Positions 50,605 through 60,426 of a stretch of 64,000 nucleotides of DNA are shown piece after piece. Every line of letters begins with the position of its first letter. Positions within the stretch are counted from its first letter, which is position 1. The DNA comes from Phytopythium helicoides (Eukaryota > Oomycota > Peronosporomycetes > Pythiales > Pythiaceae): the NCBI GenBank assembly GCA_024867545.1, contig JANFNE010000057.1, forward strand, positions 310,001 through 374,000. The letters run 5' to 3'. Below the pieces are notes generated by a model. The model was not told the DNA's origin and did no database searches. It was given only the letters and a program-made list of their open reading frames with translations. The translations under genes and the position numbers were made by a program.

Positions 50605-52578
50605 TCACATGAAGACTAGAGAGAGCAATCCAATGCAACGGAAACCGATGTTGAGCGCGACTAGCGCCACCCCACCGATAAACGGTGTCCGTTCAAGCAT
50701 ACCTCGCGACAGAAGTACCGCATGACCAGTTGACACTGAGCAGATCCCAGAAGGAGCGCACGAGATAGTGTCGATACGCTCCCAGAATAACCGCATCAGA
50801 GCCTCGTAGCAGTACTTGAATGGCGAAATGTACTCAAGCCATGCCCAGTAGTGTCGGAGCGTCTTGGGGTTCACCAATGCACCACCGATGATCATCATTG
50901 GGATCAATCCAGCAAAGCCGATAGGAATCGTGGCTCCTATGTGTCTGGTGAGGCATGCTACCATATAGGCGTACCCATATGCGCAAGACGCAGCGAGCAT
51001 GAGAACCACTGCAATTTCAACGAAGAGCTCCACGCTGTGGTTGTATCCGACCATGAAGAACACTGGAAACAGGAACAAGAACGGCTGAATGATTTGCAGC
51101 GGAAGCTCGGTGAGATTCTTGGCCAAGTACCAGGATGAGATATCGTACATTCCCGCCTGGGACTCACGAAGTGGAACCACCAAATCGGAGGCTGCAAACC
51201 CGAGCTGCCCAACACCGTTCATCATCATCATAATAACCGTGAGAATGAAAAGGCTACTGGAGAAGGACTGGTAGCCCAGCTGATCCATGTTTGGCTGCAA
51301 ATAGATGAGGCCCGCAACAGTACTGGCAGCAATAGGTTGCGCCGACAAAGCCACAAAAGTCATCTTGGTCCTGTAGAGTCGTTTAATATGACGTTGTGCA
51401 AGCACCACAAACTCGTGCAGTCTTCGGCTCATCCCAGAAGACTTGGCCCTTCCAAGAGGAATCAGTGTGCTCTCATTTTCATTGATAGAAGCCGCACTCT
51501 GGTAGCGAAGAAATAGCGAGTGATAAGCAGTCGAGTCTCGAAACGCGTCCCAAGCTTCAGCTAGAGTCTTGATGCGTTCACTCCCACTTACAACAGCACC
51601 AGCATCGTCCGAACCCAACGGGTGCTTCTCCCATGGAAATGATGGCAACTCACTCGCCACTGAAGCCTTCTCCAACAAGAAATCCACAGTACTAGTACCC
51701 ACAGACGGAACGTGACCATGACCACCGAAATACTCCACCACACCTCCCGTTGGACCATGATACAACACCTTGCCACCAGCTCCCAACAACATCACCTTGT
51801 CGAACTGAACAAACTCGTCCGAAGTAGTCTTGCTCATCGTCACAACGACCGTCTTACCATGACAAGCGATGTGCTTCAACTGAGACACAACCGAAGCGGC
51901 CGCAAAACTGTCGAGATCCATCGTGGGTTCTTCCACCAAGAGAATCGACGCGTGACCCACGAGTGCCGATGCGATGGCGAGTCGTTTCTTGAGAGCGGGC
52001 GAGAGAGATCCGATGAGGTTGTCTTGCACAGTGGTGAGTCCGTTGTCGTGAATGACGTGGTCGACGTGTTGGTAGTGCTCTTCCTCCGAGTGAAGACCTC
52101 TCGGGTCGAGCAAGCGTGCTTGGAAGAGCAGATGTTCTCGCACGAGAAGCGTGTCGATGAAGAGGTCGTTGGAGTTGACGTATGCGATGAGTCGTCGTGC
52201 CATGAGTCTAGTCAACGCTTGGTGGTTGACTCCGACGAGTCCTTCAGTTGTGAAACCGGGTAGTGGACGCGCTCCTAGGACTTGGAGTAGTGTGTTTTTT
52301 CCGGAGTTGTCGGGTCCGATGATGGCTAGAAGTTCGTTGGGTGATGCGACTCCGCTGACGTTGCTGAGGGTGGTGAGGTTTTCGCTGTCAGATGGGTCGA
52401 TGTCAGTCTTTTTGGCTTTGGACGACTTGGATTCCTTGTTGACGGTGATGTTTTGCCATTCGAGCTTGGCTTCGCTGTCGCGTTTGTCCTCGAGGATGTC
52501 GACGGCCATGCTTCCTCCTTGCGATCGAAGAGATTTTGGCGTCTCCGACCGTACGAACGCGCTGTTTCGAGCGTTCAT
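50605..52578 (-). CDS. ABCG-type half-transporter, copy 3
   Basis: 657 residues, one exon, ATG at 52578 (MNARNSAFVRSETPKS). Same plan as copies 1 and 2 but a distinct subgroup: Walker A GPDNSGKNTLL keeps Gly-Lys but has Asn for Ser/Thr, Walker B is LLVEEPTMDLD (Glu for the Mg-coordinating Asp), the signature is LSPALKKRL, and the H-loop reads TMSKTT with no His. Six membrane helices follow (about 400-655), containing PNMDQLGYQSFSSSLF and GALVNPKTLRHYWAWLEYIS. The ATP-binding half is almost identical to copy 4, the membrane half is not. Dimer partner and substrate unknown. Confidence 0.87.
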   Translation of the reverse strand: MNARNSAFVRSETPKSLRSQGGSMAVDILEDKRDSEAKLEWQNITVNKESKSSKAKKTDIDPSDSENLTTLSNVSGVASPNELLAIIGPDNSGKNTLLQVLGARPLPGFTTEGLVGVNHQALTRLMARRLIAYVNSNDLFIDTLLVREHLLFQARLLDPRGLHSEEEHYQHVDHVIHDNGLTTVQDNLIGSLSPALKKRLAIASALVGHASILLVEEPTMDLDSFAAASVVSQLKHIACHGKTVVVTMSKTTSDEFVQFDKVMLLGAGGKVLYHGPTGGVVEYFGGHGHVPSVGTSTVDFLLEKASVASELPSFPWEKHPLGSDDAGAVVSGSERIKTLAEAWDAFRDSTAYHSLFLRYQSAASINENESTLIPLGRAKSSGMSRRLHEFVVLAQRHIKRLYRTKMTFVALSAQPIAASTVAGLIYLQPNMDQLGYQSFSSSLFILTVIMMMMNGVGQLGFAASDLVVPLRESQAGMYDISSWYLAKNLTELPLQIIQPFLFLFPVFFMVGYNHSVELFVEIAVVLMLAASCAYGYAYMVACLTRHIGATIPIGFAGLIPMMIIGGALVNPKTLRHYWAWLEYISPFKYCYEALMRLFWERIDTISCAPSGICSVSTGHAVLLSRGMLERTPFIGGVALVALNIGFRCIGLLSLVFM

Positions 52579-53182
52579 GGTTAGTTTTAGATGGTTTACT
52601 GCAGTTGGCAATGAGCAGTGCCAGACCAGAAGAAAATTTGGAAATGAAGATCTGGTCTGATGGAAACCAGTAATTCAAGTCCAGCAGCTCTTCGGCATAA
52701 TCTTAGCTCAATTTTATTGTCGTACATCAACATGATGATCACTGAGGGTGACCGGAGCCCAAGATTATGCCAGGCGACACATCCAGCATAATCTCGAGTG
52801 CTGTATCGAATCATTTTTTTCAAGCCGTCAAACGCCGACCGCATTGTCCAAAGAACTTCTCATCCGCGGAAACTGGATAACTAGCCACCGACGTGTCTAC
52901 TTGCTATATGCCCTTGATCGCCCTGCAGCGACAAGTATCGACTGATCAGGTCCAAGTTCATGTACACTGCTTTGGATAAACCATACTGTATACAGTAGCT
53001 GTGATGCTACTGAGATGAGCACACACACTTGGGGATAACACCAACAAAAGAGATCGGGAAACGAGATTGTGAGTAACCTCCAAAACCGCTAATCAACAAC
53101 CAACAGCATCGAACCACTTTATTCATCTCTGAGCCATTATAGGCAAGCATGGTACGCGCTATCGTATGCTGATTCCCCTCTT
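52579..53182. other. Intergenic, promoter of ABCG copy 3
   Basis: Contains the initiator-like site at 52634. Otherwise nothing recognised up to the retrotransposon. Confidence 0.4.
52634..52647 (-). promoter_or_regulatory. Initiator-like element of ABCG copy 3
   Basis: Minus-strand TCATTTCCAAATTT matches the oomycete consensus TCATTYYNCAWTTT except one base, 56 bp before the ATG. Confidence 0.5.
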
Positions 53183-53187
53183 GGGAA

Positions 53188-53591
53188 TGTTGGTGTTGCA
53201 GCTGACAGTCACGCCGGCATGGTGTTTGCGCATGGTGGCGACGCGCGTGCCTCCGACTAGCCCGTGGAGCAGTGCGCGTGCTCTGGGCCGACCGTGCATC
53301 TTGATTGGTCGAAACACACGCGTTGGAAGAGCTGATTGGTCAAATTCCCCAAGTACTGAGATCTGATTGGACGACGGCACACTTCAACGTGGTCAAGTTG
53401 AAGGGAGATCGGAGGTCGCCAGTTGGCACGGGGTATCTCCGGATCCAGACATCTCACAAGGGTAATACTTACAGATTCATGATCAGGGAGCTCTAGGGAT
53501 TGTATTGAATGTGCACCAGATACAAATTCACTTTCGGATTTTCCATTCGCCACTCACTTGCCTACGCTACCTTCAATCGCTAATATCAAGA
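53188..53591 (+). repeat. 5' long terminal repeat
   Basis: 404 bp. Three GATTGG motifs (inverted CCAAT) at about 53303, 53333 and 53363, the second reading GATTGGTCAA. Short frames inside the LTR occur identically in the 3' LTR and are not genes. Confidence 0.9.
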
Positions 53592-53603
53592 GGTTATGAG
53601 CCC
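53592..53603 (+). other. Primer-binding site (half initiator tRNA-Met)
   Basis: GGTTATGAGCCC is the reverse complement of GGGCTCATAACC, the anticodon stem-loop sequence of a eukaryotic initiator tRNA-Met. Ty5 and copia prime from this internal half-tRNA. It overlaps the gag ATG at 53596. Confidence 0.65.
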
Positions 53604-56600
53604 AAGCTTCGCCGACATCGACAAGCTCGTTGAAGACAACTACTTCCACTGGGAGTATAACATGCGGATGAAGCTCTCGCGTAAGGGTCTGCTCCCTCAC
53701 ATCGTGAAGGACGAGTACGATCCGATCAGTGATCGCTCCACGGTGGCGTGGAAGACTGACGATCTGAAAGCCCTTGGTGAGATCGCGGGCGACGTGAGCC
53801 TGACCTACCAAGTCTACATACGTGGAGAAACGTCAGCTTTGGAGGCATGGAACCTGCTTCGCGACCAGTTCAACCGATCGACGCTGAAGAACCGCCTTAT
53901 CGTCACCAAGCGCCTGCACAACTTCAAGATGGAACCAGGTACTCGGTTCGCGCAGCACGTTGATAAGTTCAAGGAACTCGTCGTCAAGATGGAGGCGATA
54001 GGAGAGCCGCTCGACGAGACGCGACAGATCGTTCTCCTCCTCGGAAGTCTGACCGACGAGTATCGTCTGATCAGCAGCGTGCTCGAGAACACGCCCAACG
54101 TCAGCTTGGCGCATGTGATCGAGGCACTGAGTGGCGTCGACAAGACGGATGATACGTCACCTCAAGAGCGCGCCTTCGCAACGACGAAGAAGGGACAAGG
54201 CAAGTTTCGTTTCAACGGGAAGTGCCACTACTGCAAGAAGCAAGGGCATCGCCAGTTCGAATGCCGCAAGAAGAAGGCGGACGAGGAGCGCGGCAACCGC
54301 GCAGAGGAAGAAGGACGCAGCGTGGCGTTCGCTGCTGCCAGCTCGTTGGCATCGTCTGAGTGGCTTGTCGACTCTGGGGCAAGCTCGCACATGACCAGCG
54401 ACCGCGACAAGTTCGTCTCGATGCGTGAACTGAAGAAGCCCGTTCGCATCGTGATCGCGGATGGCACGAAGCTCGACGCCGTTGCAATTGGCACCGTCGG
54501 GTTCAAGCTGGTGAACGGGACGTCCGTAACGCTGTCGGACGTGCTATATATCCCGGAGGTTGATGGAAGCCTGATTTCGGTGTCCAAGCTCGCAGAGAAG
54601 GACGTCATGGCCGAGTTCAGCAAGGACAAGTGCGCATTTCGCTACAATGGCACCATTGTCATGGAGGCGCGTCGACATGGGAACATCTACAAGGTCGAGA
54701 CAGTGGGGGACGAGGAGTGCCGGGTAGTGACGACACAGCAGTCGCCGTGGGCAATCATGCATGCGCGCCTCGGCCACATCCCACTCAAGCGCTATGAGGA
54801 GCTCCGTGCCGTGTCGGATGGCCTACCAAGCGTAGTAGTCGACGTGGACGCGAGCGACGTGTGCAGTGGGTGCTGCATGGGCAAGATGAAGGAAGAGAAC
54901 TTCCCACGCAACCCAGAAAAGAAGGTGAAGACGACGAGGGTACTTGAGCTGGTGCACTCGGACGTCATCGGTCCCATGGAGACGAAGACTCCAGGCGGGA
55001 GTTCGTATGTCGTGACGTTCGTCGACGACTACTCTCGCACGTCAGCATCTATTTCATGAAGAAGAAATCCGAGGTGCTCGACAAGTTGAAGCTGTTCAAG
55101 GCAGGAATGGAGAAGGATACCGACGCCAAGATCAAGAGACTGCGCTCGGACAACGGTGGTGAGTACACCGGCAATAACATGAAGACATTCCTCGGACAGC
55201 ACGGCATCAAGCATGAGAAGACAGTGCCGTACATGCCCCAGCAGAATGGGCTGGCCGAGCGAATGAACCGCAGCCTGGTTGAGATGGCGCGGTGCATGCT
55301 CTACCATGAGAATATCGAGAAGAAGTGGTGGGCCGAAGCGCTCAACACAGCGGCATGGATCATCAATCGGATTCCAAACTCTATCAACGTCAAGACGCCG
55401 CACGAGATTGTATACGGAACGCGCCCGATGCTCAAGAACCTGAAGGTCTTCGGTGCAATCGGCTATGCTCACATCCCAGACGAGAAGCGCAAGAAGCTGG
55501 ACCCCAAAGCGTTCAAGTGTCGCTTTATGGGCTACGAAGATGCCGTCAAGGGATACCGCGTGATGGAGCTGTCAACTGGAAAGATCCGCGTCGTCAGAAC
55601 TGTCAAGTTTATGGAAACGTCAACTCTGAACGGAGCGATGGACAACCTTCAAGTTGAAGACAAAGAAGATACGACCAGTCACCAAGTTGAAGCCAAGAGT
55701 AAGGTACCCGTTCAGCCAACAGTTCCAGTGCAAGCGCCGAACAACCAGATTGTGGCCGCCGAGGAGAAGAGAGCAATGGTGCCGTACGTCCAGCACCAAA
55801 TGATTACGCGGTCAAGGGCTCGTAGTGACAGCAACGATGGTCAGCCGCACGAACAGCCAGCGCGAAAGAAACAACTCGTCATGGCATCAGGCACCGGGAC
55901 CAAGCGACAGAAAGTGGACGGAGCAGTGCCACTCCACGATGACTCGCCCATGACAATCGAGTATGAGCGGTTGATGAGTGCGTCTGAAGCTCCGAAGACC
56001 TACAAGGACGTCGCCTCCAGTGAGGACCAAGCCAAGTGGAAGGACGCGATGTTGAGCGAGCTCTCATCGCTGATGGCGAATGAAACGTGGGAGCTCGTCG
56101 CGAGACCGACACACCAGCGCCCGATCGGATGCCGCTGGGTCTTCGCACTGAAGAAGGACGAAACGGGACGCGTGATCCGGTACAAGGCACGGCTCGTTGC
56201 GAAGGGTTTCTCTCAGCGGTACGGCATCGACTACGAGGAGACATACGCGCCAGTTGCCAATCTGATGTCGATTCGGGCCGTACTCGCCATCTGCTGCAGT
56301 GAAGGCATGCTCATCGAGCAATGTGACGTCGACACGGCTTTCCTGTATGGAAGTCTGGACGAGGAGATCTACATGGAACTGCCTGAAGGTCTCGCCGAGC
56401 TCGTCGGAGATATGGCGCTCGCGGCCAGTGGGGGCGATGCCGTCTGCCGGCTTCGAAAAAGTATCTACGGACTCAAGCAAGCCTCGCGCGTCTGGAACGA
56501 GACCATCAACAGCCATCTCAAGAAGATTGGCTTCAAGCCGACGGGCGCGGACCCATGCGTCTACACGATGGGCAGAGGGGGCTCGCGTTGCATCGTCTGT

Positions 56601-57674
56601 CTCTACGTCGACGACATGCTCATTGCATCGCGTGACAAGACGGTGATCGACCAAGTGAAGGCAGGAATTGCGGACAAGTTCAAGATCAAGGACCTGGGAC
56701 AAGCGCGTTTCATTCTCGGCATTGAGATCGACCACGACCGTGTCCTGGGCCGACTGAGCATCAATCAGCAAGCGCACTGCGAGGCAGTCATCGAACGCTT
56801 CGGTCAAGAACATGCCAAGCCAAGCCTCACACCGATGGAGCAGAGCCTCATCATGACCAAGGACGATGAAGCACGGAGCATGGACGACAAGGCGCTGATG
56901 CAGACGCGACCGTACCGGTCCCTAATCGGCAGCCTCATGTATCTAGCGTGCGGAACGCGACCCGACATTGCGATCGCAGTGGCCAAGCTTAGCCGTTTCC
57001 TCGAGAGCCCGGGCCCCAAGCACTGGACGGCGGGGATCAAGGTGGTGAGGTACTTGCTCAAGACGAAGGACATTGGCATCACCTACGAACGCAACAAGGG
57101 GAGAAAACTCATCGCTTATTCCGACGCGGACTGGGCCGGTAACCGCGATGATCGCCGCTCGGTCAGCGGGATCGTGCTGATGTTGTGTGGGGCGCCAGTT
57201 GTGTGGCGTTCGACGTTCCAGAAGACAGTCGCTCTCAGCTCGACAGAGGCCGAATACATGGCGCTGTGCGACTGTGTCAAGGAGGTGGTGTGGATGCGCT
57301 TGCTGCTCAAGGACGTGGACCAGGACGTGAGCGCGGCAACGGTGATTTACGAGGATAACCAAGGTGCCATCGCACTAGCCAAGAACGTTGGCTATCAAGC
57401 GCGCACCAAGCACATTGACATCCGCTACCACTTCATCCGTGAGAAGCTGCAGTCCAAGGAGGTCGAGATGATCTATGTGGAGACCAAGAACCAAGTTGCG
57501 GACTTCCTCACCAAGGGTCTGTCGTCGAAAACCCTACGCCACCTCATGGATCTCTGCAACGTCAAGAAAGCTATTAGCGAGGACCTGCAGCTGAGTGGGG
57601 GTGTTGGTGTTGCAGCTGACAGTCACGCCGGCATGGTGTTTGCGCATGGTGGCGACGCGCGTGCCTCCGACTAG
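53596..57674 (+). CDS. Copia gag-pol polyprotein (one-base shift)
   Basis: Reads from ATG 53596 to the TGA at 57672-57674, inside the 3' LTR. Gag of the UBN2 type (FADIDKLVEDNYFHWEYNM), CCHC knuckle near residue 210 (CHYCKKQGHRQFEC), aspartic protease WLVDSGASSH near 256, GAG-pre-integrase MHARLGH, integrase core (HSDVIGPM, later SDNGGEYTG), reverse transcriptase with YVDDMLIAS, and RNase H (SDADWAGNRDDRRS) ending TKGLSSKTLRHLMD. The frame changes at about 55040-55055 within the integrase core: the first part stops at 55059 while the second continues from 55056. Other Copia elements use one frame, so one base appears to be missing. Whether this copy is inactive or misread is open. Confidence 0.9.
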
Positions 57675-58005
57675 CCCGTGGAGCAGTGCGCGTGCTCTGG
57701 GCCGACCGTGCATCTTGATTGGTCGAAACACACGCGTTGGAAGAGCTGATTGGTCAAATTCCCCAAGTACTGAGATCTGATTGGACGACGGCACACTTCA
57801 ACGTGGTCAAGTTGAAGGGAGATCGGAGGTCGCCAGTTGGCACGGGGTATCTCCGGATCCAGACATCTCACAAGGGTAATACTTACAGATTCATGATCAG
57901 GGAGCTCTAGGGATTGTATTGAATGTGCACCAGATACAAATTCACTTTCGGATTTTCCATTCGCCACTCACTTGCCTACGCTACCTTCAATCGCTAATAT
58001 CAAGA
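57602..58005 (+). repeat. 3' long terminal repeat
   Basis: Matches the 5' LTR over its full 404 bp as read by eye. Its outer end is 11 bp from the stop codon of ABCG copy 4, which is transcribed toward it. Confidence 0.9.
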
Positions 58006-58016
58006 GGGAAAACTCT

Positions 58017-59991
58017 TCACATGAAGACCAATGCCAGCAACCCTATCAAACGGAAACCGACGTTGAGCGCAACCAACGCCAAACCGCTGGTCCAAGGCGT
58101 CCGATCCAACAAAGCTCTCGCCAGAAGCACCGCCTTCCCACTCGACACTGAGCACGTTACTGCCGGAGCACACGAGATGGTGTCGACTCGCTCCCAGAAC
58201 AACCGCATTAGCGCCTCATAGCAGAACTTGAACGGTGAGATGTACACGAGCCAGAGCCAGTAGTCTCCGAGCGTCTTGGGGTTCACCAATGCACCGCCGA
58301 GGATCATCAATGGGATCAACCCAACAACTCCAACAACAGTAGCAAGGGTTTTGTGTCTGGTGAAGCACGCGATCATGTAGGAGTAGCCATATGCGCACGA
58401 TACAGCAAGAGTGAGGATCACCACCATGTAGACGAAGAGCTCCACGCTGTGGTTAAAGCCGATCATAAAATACGCTGGGAAGAGAAACACGATCGGCTGG
58501 ATGATCTGGAGTGGCAACTCGGTCAGATTCTTGGCTAAGTACCAGGATGTGATGTCGTAAATTCCTGCCCGAGACTCTCGAAGTGATACCACCAAATCGG
58601 AGGCAGCAAGACCAAGCTGCATCACAGCATTCATCTTAATCATGATAGCCGTAATAATGAAAATGCTGCTTGAGAAAGACTGGTATCCGAGCTGGTCCAT
58701 ATTTGGCTGCAAGTATATGAGTCCTGCAAAGACGCTGGCAAGAATTGGTTCAGCAGTCACTGTCATCCACGTCAACTTAGTTTGGCGAAGTCGCTTCAGG
58801 TGACGCTGTGAAAGCACAGCCAACTCGTGCAGCGACCGACCGATTACTGACACGTTTCGTTCATCTCGTGACAACAGCAAACTCTCATAGTCGTTGATAC
58901 AAACCGCACTCTGGTAGCGAAGAAATAGCGAGTGATAAGCACTCGAGTCACGAAACGCGTCCCAAGCATCAGCCAGAGTCTTCACACGTGCACTCCCACT
59001 CACTACCGCACCAGCGTCATCCGAACCCAACGGGTGCTTCTCCCATGGAAATGATGGCAACTCACTCGCCACTGAAGCCTTCTCCAACAAGAAATCCACA
59101 GTACTAGTACCCACAGACGGAACGTGACCATGACCACCGAAATACTCCACCACACCTCCCGTTGGACCATGATACAACACCCTTGCCACCAGCTCCCAAC
59201 AACATCACCTTGTCGAACTGAACAAACTCGTCCGAAGTAGTCTTGCTCATCGTCACAACGACCGTCTTACCATGACAAGCGATGTGCTTCAACTGAGACA
59301 CAACCGAAGCGGCCGCAAAACTGTCGAGATCCATCGTGGGTTCTTCCACCAAGAGAATCGACGCGTGACCCACGAGTGCCGATGCGATGGCGAGTCGTTT
59401 CTTGAGAGCGGGCGAGAGAGATCCGATGAGGTTGTCTTGCACAGTGGTGAGTCCGTTGTCGTGAATGACGTGGTCGACGTGTTGGTAGTGCTCTTCCTCC
59501 GAGTGAAGACCTCTCGGGTCGAGCAAGCGTGCTTGGAAGAGCAGATGTTCTCGCACGAGAAGCGTGTCGATGAAGAGGTCGTTGGAGTTGACGTATGCGA
59601 TGAGTCGTCGTGCCATGAGTCTAGTCAACGCTTGGTGGTTGACTCCGACGAGTCCTTCAGTTGTGAAACCGGGTAGTGGACGCGCTCCTAGGACTTGGAG
59701 TAGTGTGTTTTTTCCGGAGTTGTCGGGTCCGATGATAGCTAGAAGTTCGTTGGGTGAGGCAACTCCGCTGACGTTGCTCAGGATAGCGAGATCTAGGCTG
59801 TCGGGTGGGTCGATGTCGGTCTTTTTGGCTTTGGACGACTTGGATTCCTTGTTGACGGTGATGTGTTGCCATTCGAGCTTCGCTTCGCTGTCGCGTTTGT
59901 CCTCGAGGATGTCGACGGCCATGTTTCCTCCTTGCGATTGAATAGATTTGGGTGTCTCTGATTTCACGAACGAGTTGGCGTCTTCCGTCAT
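58017..59991 (-). CDS. ABCG-type half-transporter, copy 4 (one-base shift)
   Basis: ATG at 59991 (MTEDANSFVKSETPKS). Discounting one base it would be 657 residues, exactly as copy 3. The ATP-binding half is almost identical to copy 3 (GPDNSGKNTLL, LSPALKKRL, LLVEEPTMDLD), while from about AYHSLFLRYQSA onward the sequence diverges (VCINDYESLLLSRDERN), and the last helix resembles copies 1 and 2 (PWTSGLALVALNVGF). At 59180-59182 the plus strand has ACACCCTTG where copy 3 has ACACCTTG: one extra C, which splits the frame right after GAGGKG. Pseudogene or sequence error. Confidence 0.83.
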
Positions 59992-60426
59992 GTTACGATG
60001 TCGATGGGAAGGGAGGCGATTTGGTCGGTTAGTGGAGTCGGAAGCAAATTCGGAAGTGCAGAGCGTCGAGGGGCAAGTCCCACTTGGATAGCCTGTAGTT
60101 GAGGAACTCAATCTTTAAGCGATAAAGTAGAAGTGACGAGCACTTCAAATGGATTCAAGGTAATGATACGCCACGTGCGGCTCGATCCATATCATAAACC
60201 CCATCACATTGCGTCAGTCTGACTGGATAGAACGATATTCGAGACTTCGTGAAAATTGATGACTTCGGAGCAAATGTTCTAGAGCTTTGAGGGGAAAAAA
60301 GATGAGGCGACAGCATCTTCCATGTCAGAAGCCACTGACCCTTGTTCTTTTGAAGCGCCGCACTCACTGACTCAGCGCCAGCTTGCTCCAAGACCTACAA
60401 TCGACTACTCTCTCTAATCCGAGTGT
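59992..60426. other. Intergenic
   Basis: 5' flank of ABCG copy 4; on the minus strand CACTTCCGAATTT near 60050 loosely resembles the initiator consensus (two mismatches). 3' flank of the aminotransferase gene. Confidence 0.35.

Larger units (their letters stand above)
53183..58010 (+). mobile_element. Ty1/Copia LTR retrotransposon, nearly intact
   Basis: 5' LTR 53188-53591, internal region, 3' LTR 57602-58005 (404 bp each, no difference seen by eye), flanked by a 5-bp duplication GGGAA (53183-53187 and 58006-58010). LTRs start TGTTGG; the primer-binding site follows the 5' LTR at once and a purine tract (GAGTGGGGG, 57593-57601) precedes the 3' LTR. Gene order gag, protease, integrase, reverse transcriptase, RNase H is the Copia order. 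Identical LTRs imply recent insertion, 11 bp beyond the stop codon of ABCG copy 4. Confidence 0.93.

Noticed and set aside
53166..53366. Short frames in the LTRs (also 53257-53553, 57534-57967)
   Set aside because: Same frames repeat in both LTRs; explained by LTR identity, not coding.
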